From positions 1 through 64,000 of the forward strand of contig JAACJM010000179.1 in assembly GCA_013368315.1 (NCBI GenBank): 64,000 nucleotides of DNA, in the 5' to 3' direction. How positions within the stretch are numbered: position 1 is the first letter of the stretch; every line of letters begins with the position of its first letter. This DNA is from Tetrapyrgos nigripes. Lineage: Eukaryota > Basidiomycota > Agaricomycetes > Agaricales > Campanellaceae. Shown here piece by piece: positions 32,757-45,417 of the stretch. The notes beneath the pieces are model-generated. The model worked only from the letters and a program-made list of their open reading frames with translations. It had not been told where the DNA came from and made no database searches. The translations under genes and the position numbers were made by a program.

Positions 32757-34284
32757 ATGAAGCTCCATGAACTACCTATAGAAACCATTGAAGAGGTTTT
32801 TCGCCTCTGTGATCCCCTAGAAATCGGTGCATTAGCCCAATGCTCCAAGTTCTTCTCCACACTAACCAATGACCAACATCTCTGGCGCGAACTCTGGTCT
32901 GCCCAGCCCTTTGACGACCCTCTCACTTGCGTCTCTCCAATAGGAAGAAGGCGTACAGACCCATTTGACTGGAAAGGCGAACTCCAAATTATCATTCGTG
33001 CTCGGACAATCTTAGAAAATATATCCCTGTGTAAACCCCACGAACGGTGTACGACCCTCCAAACTCTCCTAAACCTTGCTTCTTGGGTACCTCCTTTGAA
33101 AACTCAATCCGACAATGACAATGTCTCGCAGAATATACTCTGGGTATTTGCATTGACTCGAGGAGGCAATTTTATCGACCATAGGAGGATTCCGTGGGAG
33201 CAGGATGAGGAGGAGAGACAGTTACGGGCAAAGTTGCATACGATTCTAGGGATCCTGCCTATGGATTTAGAGAATGAAGCGATTATCCAGGCGAGGGCGG
33301 TTGTGTATAGTATGAGGAATTATACGTGGGCAAACGAGTTTGGACCGTTCAAAGCGGATGGGAGGGTTAACTGGGAACATGTCAAGGCCATACATCATAC
33401 TATATCCATGCATTTGCTGCCTCCGATTGAGGATATGGATTTTTTGATGTTGCTGTATCCATTGAGTGCCCCGCGGTCGCAGATTGTGATTCCGCAGGGT
33501 GTGGATTTGGATCAGGAAGATGATTGGGCTGGGGTAGAAGGGTATTGGAATGTTTCATTTTGTTTTTGTGATCATCATTTGCTTATTCGTGAGTGCTGGC
33601 TGTTTTTCGGATTGCTTCGTGTTGACTCTGATTCTTTGCGTAGGGTATAATTCGTCTGCGGCACCACCGGCTCCATTGGACAATATGTATATCTCAGACC
33701 CTCTCTTTAGAGAGGTCTTTCGGACGTTGGAAGTCAAGCTCCATGTCACAAGAGTGGTGCCTGATAGCAAGCACCCAGGGCGTCCACAGATATATTTTGT
33801 GGGTGTCATGTCCCATCCATCCACTTCTATCATGAACGGCTATGTCAAGATGACGGATGACGGTCATGTTCGATGGCATTTTGTGAGTGGTCATACACAT
33901 CTTTCAAAAGTTGGCGTTTTGTGTCAGACCACATACTGATGCTGTCTCGTGTCGTAGGTCTCTGGTGAATCGGGTAATGCTATCTGGAGGTATGTCACTT
34001 ATGGCTGCTCGGGAGCTCGAGCTAACCTTGTCCTTTTTTTGGTTAGCTGTGAAGGTGTACAAGTTGGTGGTGTACGCTCTGCGTACGGTGTTCTGGGATC
34101 ATGGACGACTATCTTTCATGATGTTGACGACCCAGTTGGTGAGTTACCCTTCCCCTATTTCTAATAAGTCGGGCTCATCCTGATAACTCTCTTTCTGTGT
34201 CCTGTAGGACCATTTTTACTACAAAAGCTAGAAATACCAGATCTAGCTGGAGTTGAGCCCGCGGGTCCCGCTCATGGTCATTAG
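32757..34284 (+). CDS. F-box protein
   Basis: The chosen start MKLHELPIETIEEVFRLCDP puts the F-box at the very N-terminus, as usual. It is followed by LEIGALAQCSKFFSTL and HLWRELWSAQPFDDP. F-box proteins dock targets onto SCF ubiquitin ligases through Skp1. An in-frame ATG at 32709 would add 16 residues. A long first exon runs to about 33590. Shorter exons then give YNSSAAPPAPLDNMYISDP, a beta-rich region (VVPDSKHPGRPQIYFVGVMS, NGYVKMTDDGHVRWHF), CEGVQVGGVRSAYGVLGSW and the end at PAGPAHGH. The C-terminal half resembles the substrate-side domain seen in many basidiomycete F-box genes. The target is unknown. Confidence 0.8.
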
Positions 34285-34588
34285 ACCCGTAGCTTGGCTT
34301 AGCTTGCAACGATCTGCCGCCATATCTACATCTTATTTAGCTATGTACAATGTACTTTCTACAGCTTTCATCAAAGCGCGGTCGCGACCAGGTCGCGAGT
34401 CGTCTGCAATTCGTGAGAAAGTCCGGTATCCCCATTTGGATTACTCCTCCAGCCTTAGCTTTCCATACCATAAGTACCTCAGGGTCACTGCCAACGCCTT
34501 CATAGTCATCTCAGATTGTAACATCCGTCGGCCCGCCTATCCAGCCATCTATCCACGCAAATCTCTCTAACAGACATCGTGTAGTCCG
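34285..34588. other. Intergenic, 304 bp, promoter side of the BBC1-like gene
   Basis: This lies between the F-box stop and the BBC1-like start. No repeat or RNA gene is seen. Confidence 0.4.
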
Positions 34589-37500
34589 ATGTCTGATCAA
34601 CCATCACCACCCAAACCCAAACCAGGCTCTCTTCGCGACAGGATCGCTGCCTTTGAGAAACCCGCTCAACAGGCCTCGTCCAATGCTCCTCCACCACCTC
34701 GTCCCAAACCCGGTAACATCCCATGGAAACCCAGACAACTATCTCCACCGACTTCGCCTGCTGCTGCGGACGATTCTACCTCTGCCTCTGGTTCGGGCTC
34801 GGGTTCAGGCTCAGGCGCGACTGAAGGCTCCAGCTACAAGAAATTCGGAAGCGGAATGTCCGCATCCGATGCCAAAGAGAGTATCACTAAAGGCGGAGGA
34901 GGAAGTTTGAAAGAACGTATGGCTGCGTTGCAGGGTAAAGGTGGTTTTGGTGCACCACCGCCGCTTGCACCAAAGCCTGCTGTGGAGAAGCCAAAGTGGA
35001 AGCCTCCGCCTCAGGTTGTGAAGGCGGGTGGTGATGATGATGATGATGATAACGAAGATGGTAACAAGCCCAAGCCTGTGGACACGGAACCGAAGGATAA
35101 AGAGGAAGGTGGCGAAGAGCGTGTCAAGTCGCCTGATGCAAGCTCAGTTAAATCTGGGGAAGAGAGCGTCGGTGCCGAGGCTGATGCTAGTGAAGAGGCT
35201 GGTGAACCGGATCCGGAAGAAGAAGAAAGACAAAGGCGAGCGGCGATAGCTGCTCGTATGGCGAAGTTGGGAGGTGCTAGAGTCGGTATGGGTCCTCCGG
35301 TGTTCGGTAGACCTATGGTTCCCAAGAAACCTGAGGTGATGAAATCACCACCAGCAACACAACCAACGCCATCTCAAGAAGTTAAAGAAGAAGTCAAAGA
35401 GGATGTCTCGAATACCGAACCCTCTGCTGCTGCTGCGGATGGAGGTGAGTATGCATATACTCAGTTATTTCGCGTCAAAATGCTCATATATGCGCGTTTT
35501 CTCTACATTTGGTACTTCCCTATCTCGACCAGAGCCTCTCAAGTCACCACCGAGTATTGTCGAAGAAGCTGGTACAGCGGAAGAGAAAGACACTACCAAG
35601 TCAGGTATGTTCTATTCTTTATCTTTAACATCTCTTTCAACTCTATGTATGCGGTTATTCTGACATCCTCTCACTACTAGAATACTTCCCAGTTCCAGAC
35701 GAAGAACGCAAAGCTTCAGCAGCAACGGACTCTTCTTCCCTGCTTTCCCCCGATTCCAACGCTTCGTCACCGCCTGCACGTACTACACCTACATCGATGC
35801 CCTTGCCAGCTGCACCTAGACGTGCTGGACCTCCCAGGAGAAAAGTCAAGTCTCCTGTTCCTGAGCCCGAGCCTGAAGCTGTGTCAGAGCCTGTTGCCGA
35901 GCCTGCGTCAGAGTCATTGGCCATTGGCACAGAAGAAGGCGATATCACAGCGGCTCCGGACAAGGAACCGGAAGAGTCTACCACTACCAAGGAGGAACGA
36001 GAACGCGCACACGCAGAGCCTTCGACACAGACACGAGATTCTGTCGATTCTGGTTCAGCTGCTGCTGGTGGTCCTCCTGGAGGAGGAGTCGAAGAAGAAG
36101 AAACTGGTCACGCCCCACCAATACACGCACATATGGAATCTGCGCCAGAATCGCCCGAGAAGGTACTCAGTGATGAGAAACTCGTTGCTGAGGAGCCGAA
36201 ACCTGTAGCCGAGGAACGGGACACGTCTGTGGATATTGTTGAGCAGCACAAGGACGCTGGAGAGTTAGAACAGCAGTTGGAGTCTGAAGAAACACGCGAG
36301 GAAGAGATAAAGGGATCAGCTGCAGAGCCTGTTGCTGCTGGAGAAAGAGAAGTAGAAGAGAAACACGAGTACGAACAATCAAAGGAACAGGAACAAGTGC
36401 ACGAAGAAGAAGAAGAGGACGAAGAAACACGCCGTAAACGCATAGCCGAGCGTGTAGCAAAGATGGGGGGTTTCAACCCGTTCTCTCTACCTCCTAAGCC
36501 TCAACGCAGACCCAGTGAGGATCCGTCTTCACCTGTTTCTGTTTCTTCAACCTCTCAGAAACGCACCAGTGGGATTAGTTTGACGAAAGAGGAGAGAGAA
36601 GGTAGCATTGGGTCTGTCGAGCAACAGAACATCAGAAAGTCGTCCATGGATTCGAGCTCGGGCTCATTCCCTCCACCACCCGTTCGTCGAAGTTCGCAGA
36701 TGAGTGCCAAGTCTGTATCTGTCGCTTCGCCTACGTCGCCTCCCGCGAGGAAGCCGAGTGTTGATTCTACGCATCTGGAAGGAGTAGGAAAACAAGGCGA
36801 TGGTAATTAATTTTTCTTCTCTGTCTCCAACTCTCCAACTCTCCAATGCCCACTTCCGATTAAACATAAACACAAACACATTTCTGCGTACTGCTTTAAG
36901 TTTCTGTCTTCTTTATCGTGAAATCAAAGTGATTGTGATTGTTGATTATCGTCATTTTTCTTAGACCACGCATTGAGCGCCGCCGCTAGCAAGCACATAA
37001 CTCCATCTGGAATCACAGAGGAACCACATGATGATGAAGATGAAGATGATAGCATTCCGGTTCCAGTGCATAGGGCTTCGATTTCTGAGAATAAAGCGAC
37101 CGAGGAACACGAGGATGATACTCGGTTTAGGAACCTCGAAGGCAAAGACGAGTCTGCACCAAGACCCGCGTCTATCTCATCACCGCCTCCAATGAATCTG
37201 TCGAGTAGACCGCCGGCACCAGCCAGACAGGCTTCGACGTCGTCCAATGCTAGTGCAGCCCCGATTTTCGTTCCTCCACCTCCACCGAAGATGTCACCTC
37301 CTGATGATGGTGCTGCGGCTGTCTCTTCACCGCAAAGCGACAGAGCTGTACCGCCTCCTCCAGCTGTACCAGAGGATTATGATGTCGAGGAACCTGCACC
37401 TCCAGTCCCACAAAGGAGATCTATCCCTCCCCCTCCCAGAATGATTCCACAACCCTCAGAAGAGCAAGAATATACTGATGCGGAGGCTGAAAGGAAAGAA

Positions 37501-39997
37501 CCACACACTGCTGTATCTCATGGGCATGTGGAAGAATCGGCATCACCAATCGCAGTACCTGTACCCGAACCACGTCGACTTCCTCCTCGACGAGTCCATG
37601 ACGATGAAGGCGAGAACAGCGATAGTTCTGTGCCGTTGCCTCATCCTCATCGTCGATCCATTCCGACCTTGGCTCCTTCTCAAGCAAGTGATGTCGAGGA
37701 CGATGTCGCTGCCAAGGTTATACTTCCTAGACGGATGGTACCGCCGCCACCGCCAGTATCAGCAATTGAACCGGGGAGTGATGATGATGATGACGATGAA
37801 GAGGTTCCACATGCAAGAGAAGAAAAAGAGGAAATTTTGCCAACACCGCCCAGGCGAGCCGTTACCCCTGAACGGCGGTCGCCTCAACAGGAACCCTTGA
37901 TAGTCCCACCTCCACCGGTGCCAGCACAGACTCGTCCTGATTCCATAGCGGAGCGTCGATCCGTGCCAGTACCCGCCATACCACAGGCGAGAGTTGCTGC
38001 CGAACCCGAGTCGGTCCAGCCGTCAGTATTGTCGCCTTCGTTATCTGTTTCTGAGGAAGATTCGGAGGTGTTGGATGAAGATGAAGGAGGTATGTCACTG
38101 ATTCTTATATCGTTTCTATCGCCAGCGTACTCATCGATATGTATTGACGCAGATCCAATCGACCCATCTTTCCATAGTCCGAGCAGGCGAGCTTCGGCAT
38201 TGAATTTACAAAGCGCATCTCCACCTCCCTCTGCTCCTTCCTTCGGTACTGAGCCTGCTCCGGCTGCACAACCCGAAGAACCAGTTGAAGATGAAGAAAC
38301 TGTACGTCGACGCACTATAGCTGAACGAATGGCAAAATTGGGCGGTATCAGGTTTGGAGCAGCTCCAATACCAACAAGTCGTCCTGCACCACCACCGAAG
38401 CGTGCAACAGAAGATGATGAAGGCCAGTATGAAGATGTAGCAGAGGAAGCTCCTTCTGAATTGACGGAAGAGGAAGAGGAAAGAGCGCGTAAAGAGAGGA
38501 TTGCTGCCAAATTGGCGAGCATGGGTGGAATGCGTATTGGTATGATGCCTGGGACGATGCCACCTCGACCTCCTCCAGTTCGGACGCCTTCTGTTCCCGT
38601 CGAAAGCCCTACGTCGCCTGCTAGTGCTAGTGCTGCTCCTAGAGTGCCTCCTCATCGCGCAGTACCACCTCCAGTACCACAATCACTCTCTCATTCCCAG
38701 GAGTTCGATTCCGAACATGAAAGTCAGGCTAATTCTGAAGACGGAGTCAAAGTTGAAGCTGAGGAAAGTGAAATAGAAGAGGTTAATTACGAGGATGTGG
38801 AAGAAGAGGCTCCACCGCCGCCAGTACCCACTCGTGAAGGACGCCGTGTGCCTTCTGGCGACCATGCCGGAAGACCGACTCAGCCATCTTCTCGACCACC
38901 TGTACCTACAGCACTACCTCGTAGGACAAGCACGGATACAACGACGACTAGAAAGTCTTCTACTGGTTCTACCCAAAACTACCAAACTGCCTATCAGAAA
39001 CCTCACTCTGATTATGTAATGGTGGAAGATCCAGAACCGGCAGAGCCTGTCCCACCTAGAATCACCAGCCGACCACCGCCAGCTAGAGCTCCACCTCCGC
39101 CTGGACCACCTTCAGCTGGAATAGACCCTTCTGATTCTCAGTGGGAGATGCCCTCTGCTCCAACAGCAGAATCTGTTGCAGCACCTAAGAGAACTTCTGG
39201 CCGACCTCCTGCTCGAGCTCCTCCCCCACCTGGCCCTTCTTCTCCGGGAATGGAGCCTGCAGAGTCTCAGTGGGAAATGCCCACCATTCCCAGTGTTGAC
39301 TTTGGAAGGAACGCTGACTTGTCTTTGTCATGGAACGAGTCTGATATCCCTGCACCAGTGAAGGAACCGTCGGCACCCCCGGCACCGGCTGCCAATCAGG
39401 TTCTCTCCTCTGACGATCTCATGGCCATTTGGGGTCGCGTGGGAGTACAGATTTGCGAAGTTGCGACTGCCTTGCATGACAAGTCTAAGAAAGCACTTAT
39501 CGGTGATGGAACATATCACGGTTTTGTCACTGCGACTTTGAAGGAGGTTCCAAATACTGCCCCCATCTCACCCAATTCCTATGGCTATCTGATATACCAG
39601 CAGTCAGGTAGCGCGGTACAGAAGAGGGTCAGTGACATTTTACCCGGAGACATTCTTTGGATGCAGGATGCAAAACTGAAGGGGCATAAGGGTATCCAGA
39701 CGTATCATCAGTCTGTGGGTGTTGGCGATCCGTTAGTCGGTGTCGTGAGTGAATTTGAGGCGAAGAAGTTTAAGGTTAGGGTCTTCCAGGCCAACCAGCA
39801 TGTTGGGCAGCAGGTGAGTTCTGCGCTGTCGCGTGAAGGATGAAGCTCACGCACTCCTTGATAGACCGTTGAATCAGTCAGCTACCGGTTGGAGGACCTG
39901 AAGAGCGGGTCAGTGAAGGTGAGGCTACATCAATCCTTTGTGTCCTTTTAAACACTAATGGATCTTCTGTAAGGTTTATCGTGTGTTGGAAGCATAA
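34589..39997 (+). CDS. BBC1: BBC1/MTI1-like myosin-tail-interacting actin-patch protein
   Basis: Bbc1/Mti1 proteins regulate Arp2/3 and type I myosin at endocytic actin patches. The start is MSDQPSPPKPKPGSLRDRIAAFE. The long body is rich in Pro, Glu and Ser with many PPPPP-type SH3 ligands. A motif repeats four times: IAARMAKLGGARVGMGPP, IAERVAKMGGFNPFSLPP, IAERMAKLGGIRFGAAP and IAAKLASMGGMRIGMMP. A further tandem is RPPPARAPPPPGP...SQWEMP, present twice near 39080-39290. The C-terminal globular domain (about 39400 to the end) contains SSDDLMAIWGRVGVQICEVA, YHGFVTATLKEVPNT, LPGDILWMQDAKLKGHKG and VESVSYRLEDLKSG, matching the conserved BBC1 C-terminal domain. Introns lie near 35443-35530, 35606-35680, 36803-36964, 38090-38151, 39813-39864 and 39919-39974. 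No N-terminal SH3 domain is encoded here, unlike yeast Bbc1. Confidence 0.85.
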
Positions 39998-40618
39998 GCA
40001 ATGAGAAGATAACAGATTACACTTTGCATATGTCAAGTTTGTACTTTAATTCAGGATTGGAGGCTTGGAAGGTGGATTTACACATTGCATTTGTATAAAA
40101 TTCGTTCTGTACCATTTTGGCTATGTAGGACATTCGAGACTGTACAGCTTACAGAATCTTTCGGATATAGTGGTGTCACTGTCTTGCTCTTGAAAGTTGA
40201 AGTTGAAACGGATGAGGTCGACTGCGGATGCCTCTAAGGCTGATTTTCCACTTTTTTGGTGCTCGGAGCATGAAGCTGAAGGATGGGGTCCACGAAAGTC
40301 CATGTATTGAAGCGTAGGGAAGATGGTACAAAGCTAGAAATCAAACTATCGATGGATTTGGAAGGGATTGTGTGCTACTGCTTGTTGACTGATATCCGTA
40401 CTTCTGCGAACTGGACTGCGCATCACGCAGCCTATACGAAGTCAATACAAAACATGAATGCTCAAAGGACAAAAACATACGCTTCATCCACAATAATAGC
40501 AGGAGTAGGAGCCCGAATCCCCCACTCGTCTACCGGGCCACAGCTACTAGATGAAGGATATAATTGCGACCTTGAGGGAAACCTGTTAGAATGCTGAACT
40601 ACTTGACATCATACAGAC
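39998..40618. other. Convergent intergenic region, 620 bp
   Basis: This lies between the BBC1-like stop and the stop of the DUF6534 gene. Open frames here have no supporting features. Confidence 0.45.
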
Positions 40619-42072
40619 TCACGAAATCGAAGTCAAGGCCGAAATCTTGGTGTTTTCAGGCCTCGAGCTAGAAGCATTCCCAGACCCAGACCCTGACCCT
40701 GACCCTGTTCGTGTGGAGCGGTCTGACAGGCTGAGACTTTCAACATTGAGTGTCGTGCTGCCTCGCCGCACACTAAACCGAACGTTGAGGTTATATAGAA
40801 GTGTCAGAGAGTATAGCCGGCCAATGCAGAAGCAAATTGTAAAGATGGCTGGGAGTGACGGCTTATATGATCAGGTAAGCAGAAAGAAATACAATGAACG
40901 TACCATTGGTTTGACGATTGGTAGCGTAAACGATGGTGCTCGCCACTGCAAATACGGATGTGATCGTACCAGTCTTCAGAGAAAGTATGGCTAGTCGACG
41001 TCCTAGCCTAGACGGGGATCTAAATCAGCCCCATTCAACAGTGGGAGGTGCCCTCTAACCTTTTGGAAACGGAAGGAATTTCGGTAGATGCGAATTGAAT
41101 GCCTAGAGCGATCGCAATGACTATATCTGCTGCCGCACTCGAGATGAGCCATACGCTGATCAAAAAACATTAGCCAGTTTTTGGAAATCTAAGCATTGGT
41201 GACCCACTGAGCCGGAACAATAGTTCGAAACCGCTGAGAATTACTCGAATATTTGCCTGTCAGTGCTGCTACCATCATCGAGCCAACGAGCTAAAGTCTA
41301 GTATATCAGTGTGTACATTTACAGTGATAGCCATTAGTGCACCTACAGCCGTAATGACCATCAGCGCAATGCCACACGCCAGAGCAACTCTTCGCGTGCT
41401 TGACAAGAAAATTCCAGTCAATTGTAGGACTCCGTAGATAGTGGAAGTGACATACAGGACCCAAAACCGGTGCAACATGAAGACTTGCACAATCAACGCA
41501 GTTATCCCTGTTGAGGCCACATAGACTGGGATAGGCCTGGAAGCATGGACGAAATATTCAGAAACAAATATGTACCGTTTTCAGAAAGGACGTACCACGG
41601 CATTCCATTCATGTAATCGGGCTCTCCTAGAACGAAAGACGGATATATGGATGTAGCTCTGCAAATTAGCTGGAACAAAATACCAGCTCACCCCAGTGTA
41701 CAACGGAATACTGCAACAGCACTGACCGTTAGAAATAATCAGAGGGAGATGACGCGACGCACAAGGTAGAATGCTGCACATTCTGCTATTGTACACACTG
41801 TATCCACGAGGAACACTATTATCACTGCAACTTGGAAGACACGTCGATCAGAACTGTAATAATGTGTAAAATATTTGTATATCTGGAAATCGATAAAAAC
41901 CTCGCTTGATTGATCATGATTGTTGAGGATACGCACCTGTATAATCTCCAACATGTACAACATAACGTTCACCCATGTGCCTATGAGTGTTGTCCTGTAT
42001 GAAGTCTGGATGAGCAGGAGCAGATACAGCATTTACGACATATACGTACCCGAGCATCGCGTTCACATCCAT
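40619..42072 (-). CDS. DUF6534 seven-helix membrane protein
   Basis: The start is at 42072 (MDVNAMLG). The first splice joins to TTLIGTWVNVMLYMLEIIQ and then IYKYFTHYYSSDRRVF, the opening usual for the basidiomycete DUF6534 family. TM segments follow: QVAVIIVFLVDTVCTIAEC, STGITALIVQVFMLHRFWVL, TIYGVLQLTGIFLSS and ACGIALMVITAVGALMAITV. The DUF6534 signature comes late, with LKTGTITSVFAVASTIVYAT, then IFTICFCIGRLYSLTLLYNL and a short cytoplasmic tail. The tail ends with a Gly-Ser repeat (TGSGSGSGSGNASSS) and TSIS before the stop at 40619. Family members are thought to be receptor-like or transport-like plasma-membrane proteins, with no established function. Confidence 0.8.
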
Positions 42073-43339
42073 TTTGCAGCCTTTGGTCACGACAGTTTAG
42101 TTGGGCGTTGAACGATGGGAGAGGCGCGTATATTGGGGGTGCTCTCCTAAGGTCCAGATTACGACCTCTTGACGACTTATATATCTAGCCGCGGGAGCAT
42201 GTGGCGTCGCTAAAATGTCTGGATAATATTGAATAGAATAGACTTCGACCGTCCAATAAGATCCTTCGCCGTCGGGGCACGACTGCACAATACACACCTC
42301 CGACCCGATGAAGTGATCTACGACAAGTTCGTCAAATATTTGACATCAACGGTGACACAGAGCGAAGAATGTCGGCGGTCGTAGACGTGAATAAGTGGAC
42401 AAGAGCCTCAATTGGTGCTCCGAGTACTTAGTTCCATATATCCAACTTCGGTCTACTGCCCGTCTACTCTGGGCCTCACAAAGAGTCAAGGAACGATAAC
42501 ATCAGGGTTACTTCAGCAGCATGCAACCACACGCCCCATGTTAAAAAAGGTTATTTGGTTAATTTGCAATTGTTGACACGGCGAGAAACAGAGATGAGAT
42601 GCCTGGCATCGAGCTCCGTTGAGTCTGGTCTGTGGCGTTCTGTGGCGAGAATTCGTGTTGACAACGACAGTAGGGTACATTTTCAAAGACTTCACGCTAG
42701 GGACTGTATGAAGGCATCTAAATTGATTGATGATTAAAAGATCAGGCGAAGAGCCCAAAAGGGAAAGAACATTTGGGGATTCTCACCTCGAATAACCAAG
42801 GGTCGACGGGATCAGCTGTCCAAACCAATAATCTCCAGATCCCATTCCGATTCATGCCTATGAGCAAAGTTGCGGGGAACCCGTGCTCCAGGGAGAGGAC
42901 ATATATGCGTATGGTTCTAGAAAGATTTACTGAGAACCAGACCCAGGAGAAGAGGTAGTGACGCACGAATAAATTCAATATTGACAGATCCTGTCTGGAT
43001 GTTGATCAAACACAAACTGGGCCAGAGCGACAGAGAAAGAAGACAGAAAGATAAGAATAGGGAACGAGGCAAATCGTGTATGTTGCAACGAGTCCGAGAG
43101 AAGTTGAAAAGAGAAAGTGTTTTCGACCAAGCGAAAGACTCAAAGGTAAAGAAGAAGGCGAGGGACCAGCCCCCAGCTTCCTCAACTGGCACAACGTGCT
43201 TATATACCCTGCGACGGACCCGGCTCGTTCATGTTTCGTGACATCACAATTTACAAATCAGCGGTTCTCTTTTTTCCGGCCAGTGCAGTGTACCTATCTG
43301 GCCATGCACATTACGAGGTGTACTGGCAGAACGGGTTGC
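42073..43339. other. 1.27-kb region with a possible isolated minus-strand exon
   Basis: A minus-strand segment at about 42929-42785 is bounded by TTCTAG and a GTGAGA donor. It reads IRIYVLSLEHGFPATLLIGM and further to DPWLFE without stops. It could be a 3' exon of the membrane protein upstream or part of an unrecognised gene. No convincing partner exon was found. Confidence 0.3.
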
Positions 43340-44248
43340 TCAGGATTGCGCAAAGGAATTGACCACCCAGCCTAACGACCATAATCTCCATAACATGTAC
43401 AGCCCAACTCCTGCCCAGCAGACTCTGAACACGAGTACGGGCATGTGGCTGGCAGTTTGTCGATTGTAGAGAAACGACAACCACTCAAGAAGCTCGAACA
43501 GCCCAATGATGACGTTTTTGAGAAAAACAGGGAACACCGGCAACTCAGCCGCATTATTGCTCGAGTAATACTCAGATATGGAAGAGACTAAAACGAAATT
43601 AGACAGTGAATGAGGTGCAAGCTCTTAACCCACCTGAGGCCGATGCCAAGCCATGAAGCAAGAATAATGAAAGGAAGACCAGGTGTATAATGAGATTCTG
43701 AACGGCGACTATCGGCAAGGCGAACGACTTGGGACCAAAAAATGCGACGATGGACACTGAGAGGATCAAGTAGGGAACCCAAGGATGTTGTAGCACTAGA
43801 ATCACTTCAGCGTCCCGACCGAAAACTGAAACAATGAAGGTTCACTATAGATGTCCAAGTTGGCATAAAAACGCAGGGGCCACTCAGCAGGTACGGAGAA
43901 TAGGTATCTCGCGCAGTCAACTTTGTAAAGCTTTAGTTTTCCACTCAAGTAGGACAAAAAGTTCAAACCCTCACTGAGTTGAGGCAGTCTAGCGAGCAGG
44001 TACGTCAATATGACAAATGCAATCTGCAGTAACGCATTGCCTATAGAAGTAGAATCAGAAGCTGAGGACTGGTGTAATGTGGCTTCCTTACGTGTGCTAG
44101 GAGTAGCTTCTGCCTCCACAGACTGACGACTTGCACTGTCCAAAAATGTAGAGGTATTCAGATACATATTGCAGTTATGCAGGTTCAGGAACACGGTGCA
44201 AGTGCAAAGAGCAAAACGGGATGCACGGATGTATTGGAAGAAGTCCAC
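43340..44248 (-). CDS. Multi-pass membrane protein of unknown function, apparent frameshift
   Basis: Minus-strand exons give a Ser/Thr-rich N-terminal part, then NALLQIAFVILTYLLARLPQ, LEWLSFLYNRQTASHMPVLV and VCWAGVGLYMLWRLW near the end. Between them lie VLQHPWVPYLILSVSIVAFF and NLIIHLVFLSLFLLHGLASA. At least four membrane segments are likely. Introns occur near 44094-44040 (GTAAGG...TATAG) and 43636-43590. Near 43823-43827 the frame must shift by one base in CAGTTTTCGG to join ...EPSLFQF to FGRDAEVILVLQHP. One extra T would do it. The start at 44248 is uncertain. I do not recognise a family. Confidence 0.5.
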
Positions 44249-44620
44249 GCATAAACAGCATTGTCAAACTGTACTCGTGCTAAGTATACTGGGATCGTCG
44301 CAGTAGCAGAAATTAAAACTTACTTCTGCGTAAGCTCAAAAGCAAAAGGACCTTTCAGACAACTTCGACGCGTATAACTCGGGTTGATCCTTCAGCGACA
44401 TATCAAAGATGAAGTAGCCTGAAGTTCAAAGTTTGAACACTGTCATAGATGGACGTTTGAAAAGAGAGCGGAAGCCTAGACCAAGCCTAGACTTCTCAAT
44501 CATCGATTGAAATCTGAGTGGCGAGGCGGGTCGATATACCCCGGAGCTTGAATATCCCGACTCGGCGCCAGTTAGATTTTCAAATAACCTCTCGATACGA
44601 GCCTAGATAGTAGAAGATAT
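44249..44620. other. Intergenic, 370 bp, left of the hAT element
   Basis: No feature is seen apart from the 8-bp target-site copy GAAGATAT at 44613-44620. Confidence 0.5.
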
Positions 44621-45394
44621 TAGTGTTGCCGGAAGCCAAGGTAGCTCGCACCTTGAGGTGCCTTAAGGTCCCGGTTTCGATGCCGACGATCGGCACTGCC
44701 CAAGGCCTTGAAGGAACTGACAGTCACTCTCCCCAGCTCCGAATTACTAGATGTACGCTTCAACATGTTCTCTCTCCTGGCCGGAGTGGCACAGTTTGAG
44801 TCAGTTTCCGTCTCCGAGTCAGACTCTGGACGTCGATCAGTGAGGACGTCTTTGTGTTGGAATCGATGGGAGCGGTCTTTGCTGGTCAGGACTGGAGTCG
44901 GTCTCAGTCACAGACACACACCCAGCAGTAACCAATATTCACTCGTCAAAAGTTAGTTAGGAAAGGTCAAGCTTTCGAGCGACCAGGAGACTCGTTTGGA
45001 AACTCTGCTTCAGAAATCTATCGGAAGCGGATCCGAGCCAATCGGATCGCTTGCCGAAGGCTTCGGAAATTTCAAGTTTTCGAATCCGTTACCAGAGATT
45101 TGATGTTTCCCAACTAACTTTTGGCCACGGAATATTGGTTACTACTGGGTGTGAGAGTCGTCTGGGTTTACGGGTTGGGCCATGGAGGATTTGGGGTTAC
45201 AAAGAAATCTGCTTTTACTGAGCTATGTACATACTACAGTCTACCGCTTCACCTAATAGTGTGACAGAGCCTCTTTCTTTTTCCGGTTGTCATCCTTGAG
45301 GAGCCTTAAGGAAAAGCCGCCTTGAGGCAACTCAAGGCCGGCGGATCCGTTCGGGAACTTCAGGTCGCCTTGACCTTGGCTTCCGGCAACACTA
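44621..45394. mobile_element. Non-autonomous hAT-type DNA transposon (MITE), 774 bp
   Basis: Perfect 22-bp terminal inverted repeats start TAGTGTTGCCGGAAGCC (44621-44642) and end with the complement at 45373-45394. Both ends are flanked by the same 8 bp, GAAGATAT, at 44613-44620 and 45395-45402. An 8-bp target duplication and a TAGTGTTGCC-type end are typical of hAT elements. Subterminal CCTTGAGG and CCTTAAGG motifs recur near both ends, as is common in hAT transposase binding regions. An internal inverted repeat pairs about 44908-44961 with 45108-45163. There is no transposase coding capacity. Confidence 0.9.
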
Positions 45395-45417
45395 GAAGAT
45401 ATGAAAGGCTCAGAAGT

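Noticed and set aside
40283..40597. Plus-strand frame of about 104 codons downstream of the BBC1-like gene
   Set aside because: There is no motif, no splice support and no start context; it lies in a convergent intergenic region.
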